Origin: Paeniglutamicibacter antarcticus_C
GTDB lineage: Bacteria; Actinomycetota; Actinomycetes; Actinomycetales; Micrococcaceae
Reading direction: 5' to 3'
DNA: 64,000 bases
Assembly: GCF_039544305.1 (NCBI RefSeq)
Contig: NZ_BAABLK010000091.1
Coordinates: 1-64,000, forward strand
In this document: one piece after another, positions 60,885 through 64,000 of the stretch
Numbering within the stretch: the first letter of the stretch is position 1
How the letters are laid out: every line of letters begins with the position of its first letter
Notes under the pieces: generated by a model
The model's database searches: none
The model's input: the letters and a program-made list of their open reading frames with translations, nothing else
Told to the model about the DNA's origin: nothing
Position numbers and translations under genes: made by a program

Positions 60885-62408
60885 TTACTTGCGTGCCGGA
60901 AGCGTAGGCATGCCCAGCGAGACTCCGACCTTGGCCGAGGTCCCTGCCGTGCCGGTACCGCAGGAATCGGCCTGCGCGCGATCCCAGGCATCACCTGCGG
61001 CCGAACGCCGCACCGTGTACCGTCCAATCGAATCGGGGTCCGAGACTAGGTGGAAGGCCGCGGAACCGGTCACCGGCACGGTCACCAGGTCCCCTGGCCG
61101 CGGAGTTTCTCCGCCTTTGGGGATAGAGAAGTGAACCAGGCGCTGATCGGTGGAGCGCCCGGTGAGCCGCTGGGTCTGGGCTGCCTTGCGCCCTGCATGT
61201 TCGGTGACCAGCACTTCGACGGTGCGTCCGACCTGCTTGGCGTTCTCCTCGGCACAAATCCTGTCCTGCAATTCGGTCAGCCGCTCGTAGCGTTCCTGGA
61301 CGACGGCCTTGGGCAGCTGGTCGGGCAGCTCGGCTGCCGGGGTGCCCGGGCGCTTGGAGTATTGGAAGGTGTAGGCACTGGAGAAACGCGAGGCTTCAAC
61401 GACATCCAAGGTGGCTTGGAAGTCTTCTTCGGTTTCGCCGGGGAAACCCACGATGATGTCGGTGGTGATGGCCGCGTGCGGGATCAGTTCCCTGACCTTT
61501 TCCAGGATCCCCAGGAACTTCCGTGATCGGTAGGATCTGCGCATGTCCTTAAGTACCTTGTCCGAACCGGATTGCAGCGGCATGTGCAACTGGGGCATGA
61601 CATTGTCGGTTTCAGCCATGGCTTCGATGACATCGTCGGTGAAAGCCGCCGGATGGGGGCTGGTGAAGCGCAGCCGTTCGAGTCCCTCGATCTTTCCACA
61701 GGCTCGCAGCAGCTTGCCGAAAGCCAACCGGTCGCCGAATTCTACTCCGTAGGAGTTCACGTTTTGGCCTAGCAGTGTCACTTCGATGACTCCATCGGCG
61801 ACAAGGGCCTCGATTTCGGCGAGGATCTCACCGGGGCGCCGGTCGCGTTCCTTGCCTCGCAGCGAAGGGACGATGCAGAAGGTGCAGGTGTTGTTGCAGC
61901 CCACGGAGATAGACACCCATCCCGAATGCACCGAGTCGCGCTTGGTCGGCAACGTCGAGGGGAAGACCTCGAGGGACTCGAGGATCTCGAGCTGGGCTTC
62001 GTTGTTGTGCCGGGCACGCTCCAGCAGTGCCGGCAGCGACCCGATGTTGTGGGTTCCGAAGACCACGTCCACCCAGGGCGCCTTGCGCAGGATGGTCTCG
62101 CGGTCTTTCTGGGCCAGGCAGCCACCAACGGCGATCTGCATCCCAGGGCGCCCTTCCTTGATGTGGGCGAGCATGCCTAGATTTCCGTAAAGTTTGTTGT
62201 CGGCGTTTTCACGCACGGCGCAGGTATTGAAAACCACCACGTCGGCGACCTCGTCGCCGGGCCGTTCGGTCAGTCCGCTGTCTTCCAGCAACCCTGCCAG
62301 GCGCTCGGAATCGTGGACGTTCATCTGGCACCCGTAGGTCCGCACCTCATAGGTGCGTGTCGAATCGGCCAGTTCTTGCTTTTGGGGAATTGAAATGCTC
62401 GCAGTCAC
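60885..62408 (-). CDS. miaB: tRNA-2-methylthio-N6-dimethylallyladenosine synthase
   Basis: Radical SAM methylthiotransferase that thiomethylates i6A37 of tRNA. The 507-residue protein has the N-terminal UPF0004 domain with three cysteines (TYGCQMNVHDSER, FNTCAVRENA, GGCLAQKD) for one 4Fe-4S cluster. The radical SAM core has CNNTCTFC for the second, and a TRAM RNA-binding domain follows near residue 380. A serine-rich, alanine-rich tail of about 40 residues ends the protein. The start is GTG at 62408. miaA follows 11 bases later. Confidence 0.96.
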   Translation of the reverse strand: MTASISIPQKQELADSTRTYEVRTYGCQMNVHDSERLAGLLEDSGLTERPGDEVADVVVFNTCAVRENADNKLYGNLGMLAHIKEGRPGMQIAVGGCLAQKDRETILRKAPWVDVVFGTHNIGSLPALLERARHNNEAQLEILESLEVFPSTLPTKRDSVHSGWVSISVGCNNTCTFCIVPSLRGKERDRRPGEILAEIEALVADGVIEVTLLGQNVNSYGVEFGDRLAFGKLLRACGKIEGLERLRFTSPHPAAFTDDVIEAMAETDNVMPQLHMPLQSGSDKVLKDMRRSYRSRKFLGILEKVRELIPHAAITTDIIVGFPGETEEDFQATLDVVEASRFSSAYTFQYSKRPGTPAAELPDQLPKAVVQERYERLTELQDRICAEENAKQVGRTVEVLVTEHAGRKAAQTQRLTGRSTDQRLVHFSIPKGGETPRPGDLVTVPVTGSAAFHLVSDPDSIGRYTVRRSAAGDAWDRAQADSCGTGTAGTSAKVGVSLGMPTLPARK

Positions 62409-62461
62409 TCCTCAAGGGTACCTAATCACGGTAGCGGGATCGCCAAGACGACGATCGGGGT

Positions 62462-63331
62462 CTAGTGCTCCGCGTCCGGTCCGAAACGTTCGTCCCAGGC
62501 CTCGTTGACCAGACGGAAGGCCATGGAGGGCGCGTAACCCTTGCGGGCGAGCATTCCCACCAGCCTTCTGACGCTCTTCTCCTTGTCGACCCACATCGAG
62601 GGAGCCCTGAGCTTGCGTTCGAGAAGCTCGCGGGCGGTGGCTTCCTCACTGTCATCGTCGAGCTGCTCGAGTGCGGTTTCGGCCATGTCCCCATCGATGC
62701 CCTTCTCGCGCAATTCGCGGCGGATCGCCGAGCGTGCCAACCCGCGGCTGCGTGCACGGGCGCGTACCCAGCCTTCGGCGAATGCCTCGTCGTCCACGAG
62801 CAGGATCTCCTCGAAGCGTTCAAGCAGTTCCTCAGCGATGTGCTCGGGAATTTCCTTTTCCAACAGCTTGGTCTTCAATTGCGCACGGCTCTTCGAGGAA
62901 GCGGTGAGCTGGCGCAGCAATATTGCCCGCCCCTTGGTGGCGTATTCCTCATCGCTCAGCTCGACGGGGTCGGCGGGCACCTTGGGCTTAGTGCTGCGGG
63001 CCCGCGGGGGCCTCTCCGCAGACCGTTTGGTGCTTGATCGTGGGCTGCTGCCCCACTGGCTCCGACCGCGCGAGCCGGATTCGCGCTTCGTACTGCGAGC
63101 CGGGATGTGTCCTGCACGCCCCGAGCGTTCCCCGAAGGCCTGCTTGGCATCGAGAGGCCCCGGCGACTCCTCCGGGGTTGGCGCTTCCGCGGCCACCTCG
63201 GCGTCGGCCCAGGCCGGCATGGCAGTGGGGTCACCCCAACCGGAATTGCCATCAACCGGAAACGACCAAAGCGGCCGTCCGGTCCCTTGCGGGGAACCGG
63301 ACGAACCGCCTTGGCCTTTGGTGGTACTCAC
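62462..63331 (-). CDS. recX: RecX regulatory protein with long N-terminal extension
   Basis: RecX binds RecA filaments and limits their activity. The conserved RecX three-helix repeats occupy residues about 130-285 (LLRQLTASSKSRAQLKTKLL, ARSRGLARSAIRRELREKGI, KGYAPSMAFRLVNEAWDERF). Residues 1-130 are a disordered Gly/Ser/Pro/Arg-rich extension with no domain, making 289 residues against about 160-180 normally. The start is GTG at 63331, four bases after the recA stop, so the pair is coupled. A later start would shorten the extension; none has a clear ribosome-binding site. Confidence 0.92.
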   Translation of the reverse strand: MSTTKGQGGSSGSPQGTGRPLWSFPVDGNSGWGDPTAMPAWADAEVAAEAPTPEESPGPLDAKQAFGERSGRAGHIPARSTKRESGSRGRSQWGSSPRSSTKRSAERPPRARSTKPKVPADPVELSDEEYATKGRAILLRQLTASSKSRAQLKTKLLEKEIPEHIAEELLERFEEILLVDDEAFAEGWVRARARSRGLARSAIRRELREKGIDGDMAETALEQLDDDSEEATARELLERKLRAPSMWVDKEKSVRRLVGMLARKGYAPSMAFRLVNEAWDERFGPDAEH

Positions 63332-63335
63332 TGGA

Positions 63336-64000
63336 TTAAGATCCCTCGACCACGCGCAACGTATCCCCGCCGTCTACCTCGGGCTCTTGGTTGATTCCAA
63401 GCTTCTCGAGGATCTGGCGTTCGAGCTCGTTGGCCAAATCCGGGTTGTCGCGCAGGAACTTGCGTGCGTTTTCCTTGCCCTGGCCTAGTTGGTCACCGTC
63501 ATAGGTGAACCAAGCACCGGACTTCTTCACCAGGTTGTTATCCACGCCGATATCGATGAGGCTGCCTTCGCGCGAAATTCCGTGGCCGTAGATGATATCG
63601 AATTCGGCCTGCTTGAACGGCGGTGCCATCTTGTTCTTCACGATTTTGGCACGTGTGCGGTTGCCGACCGCGTTGGTGCCTTCCTTCAGTGTTTCGATCC
63701 GGCGCACATCGATACGCACCGAGGCATAGAACTTCAGGGCTTTGCCGCCCGTGGTGGTTTCCGGGCTGCCGAAGAAAACACCGATCTTCTCGCGCAGCTG
63801 GTTGATGAAGACCGCGGTGGTGTTGGTCTGCGAGAGACGTCCGGCGATCTTGCGCAACGCCTGGCTCATCAAACGGGCCTGAAGACCAACGTGGCTGTCG
63901 CCCATTTCGCCTTCGATTTCGGCGCGTGGCACCAGTGCTGCCACGGAGTCGATCACAATGATGTCGACCGACCCGGAACCCACAAGCATGTCCATGATTT
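63336..64000 (-). CDS. recA: Recombinase RecA (3' part, runs off the right edge)
   Basis: The last 221 residues of RecA. Visible landmarks: the Walker B strand VDIIVIDSVAALVPRAEIEG, the L1 region with EIEGEMGDSHVGLQARLMSQ, VFINQLREKIGVFFGSPETT and the L2 region. The C-terminal domain ends GGDTLRVVEGS. The P-loop and start lie beyond base 64000. RecA catalyses strand exchange and triggers LexA cleavage, linking it to the lexA locus 10 kb away. recX follows after four bases. Confidence 0.97.
   Translation of the reverse strand, partial: IMDMLVGSGSVDIIVIDSVAALVPRAEIEGEMGDSHVGLQARLMSQALRKIAGRLSQTNTTAVFINQLREKIGVFFGSPETTTGGKALKFYASVRIDVRRIETLKEGTNAVGNRTRAKIVKNKMAPPFKQAEFDIIYGHGISREGSLIDIGVDNNLVKKSGAWFTYDGDQLGQGKENARKFLRDNPDLANELERQILEKLGINQEPEVDGGDTLRVVEGS

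Overview
The window is a GC-rich actinobacterial chromosome segment, most like the Micrococcaceae (Arthrobacter, Paeniglutamicibacter and relatives). The grounds are gene order and content: an arg operon in the order C-J-B-D-F-R, priA in place of a separate trpF and hisA, lexA divergent from a LysM membrane protein, infC divergent from a DUF1844 gene, HelD, an SseB-family protein, mycothiol-type (maleylpyruvate isomerase-like) proteins and an LppM-like lipoprotein. The genus is inferred from these features; no 16S gene lies in the window.

Layout. 1-551: minus-strand promoter and leader of an rRNA operon whose 16S gene should start just left of base 1. 552-6277: minus-strand run tyrS, helD, apt, a 3-methyladenine glycosylase and a maleylpyruvate-isomerase-like gene. 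6363-16342: arginine biosynthesis. argCJBDFR is one tightly coupled operon; argH stands apart with its own tandem ARG boxes. Between them sit an ankyrin gene, a macro-domain gene, a START-like gene and a frameshifted ArsR remnant; argG is absent from the window. A tRNA 3'-end-like fragment lies between argB and argJ.

16448-17867 holds a quinone oxidoreductase and a VOC protein. 18214-24740 is the most interesting region: a GTP cyclohydrolase II fused to a RibD-type reductase, a COG0720 (6-pyruvoyl-tetrahydropterin synthase-like) protein, an MDR dehydrogenase, a GT4 glycosyltransferase, a methyltransferase, a multi-pass membrane protein and a CDP-alcohol phosphatidyltransferase. Together they look like a route from GTP to a glycosylated, possibly membrane-linked pterin- or pyrimidine-type product. 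24767-32531 is accessory metabolism: AraC/TIGR03086/DUF6157, a GNAT gene, and a ROK regulator with a sugar ABC importer that lacks its own ATPase.

32736-46421 is housekeeping: pheST, a class B penicillin-binding protein, an LppM-like lipoprotein, a HEETH/SIMPL pair, pcp, NUDIX, CDF, an rRNA methyltransferase, and infC-rpmI-rplT, in which infC appears to use an AUC start codon. 46552-48818: an MFS transporter and an SseB-family gene. 49117-52571: part of the his operon (hisC, hisB, hisH, a tiny membrane protein, priA; no hisD). 52688-54099: the LysM/lexA SOS pair with several LexA boxes. 54222-64000: dinG-like helicase, hflX, an RsmC-like methyltransferase, dapF, miaA, miaB, recX and the 3' part of recA, which runs off the right edge. 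No CRISPR array, insertion sequence or intact prophage was seen.
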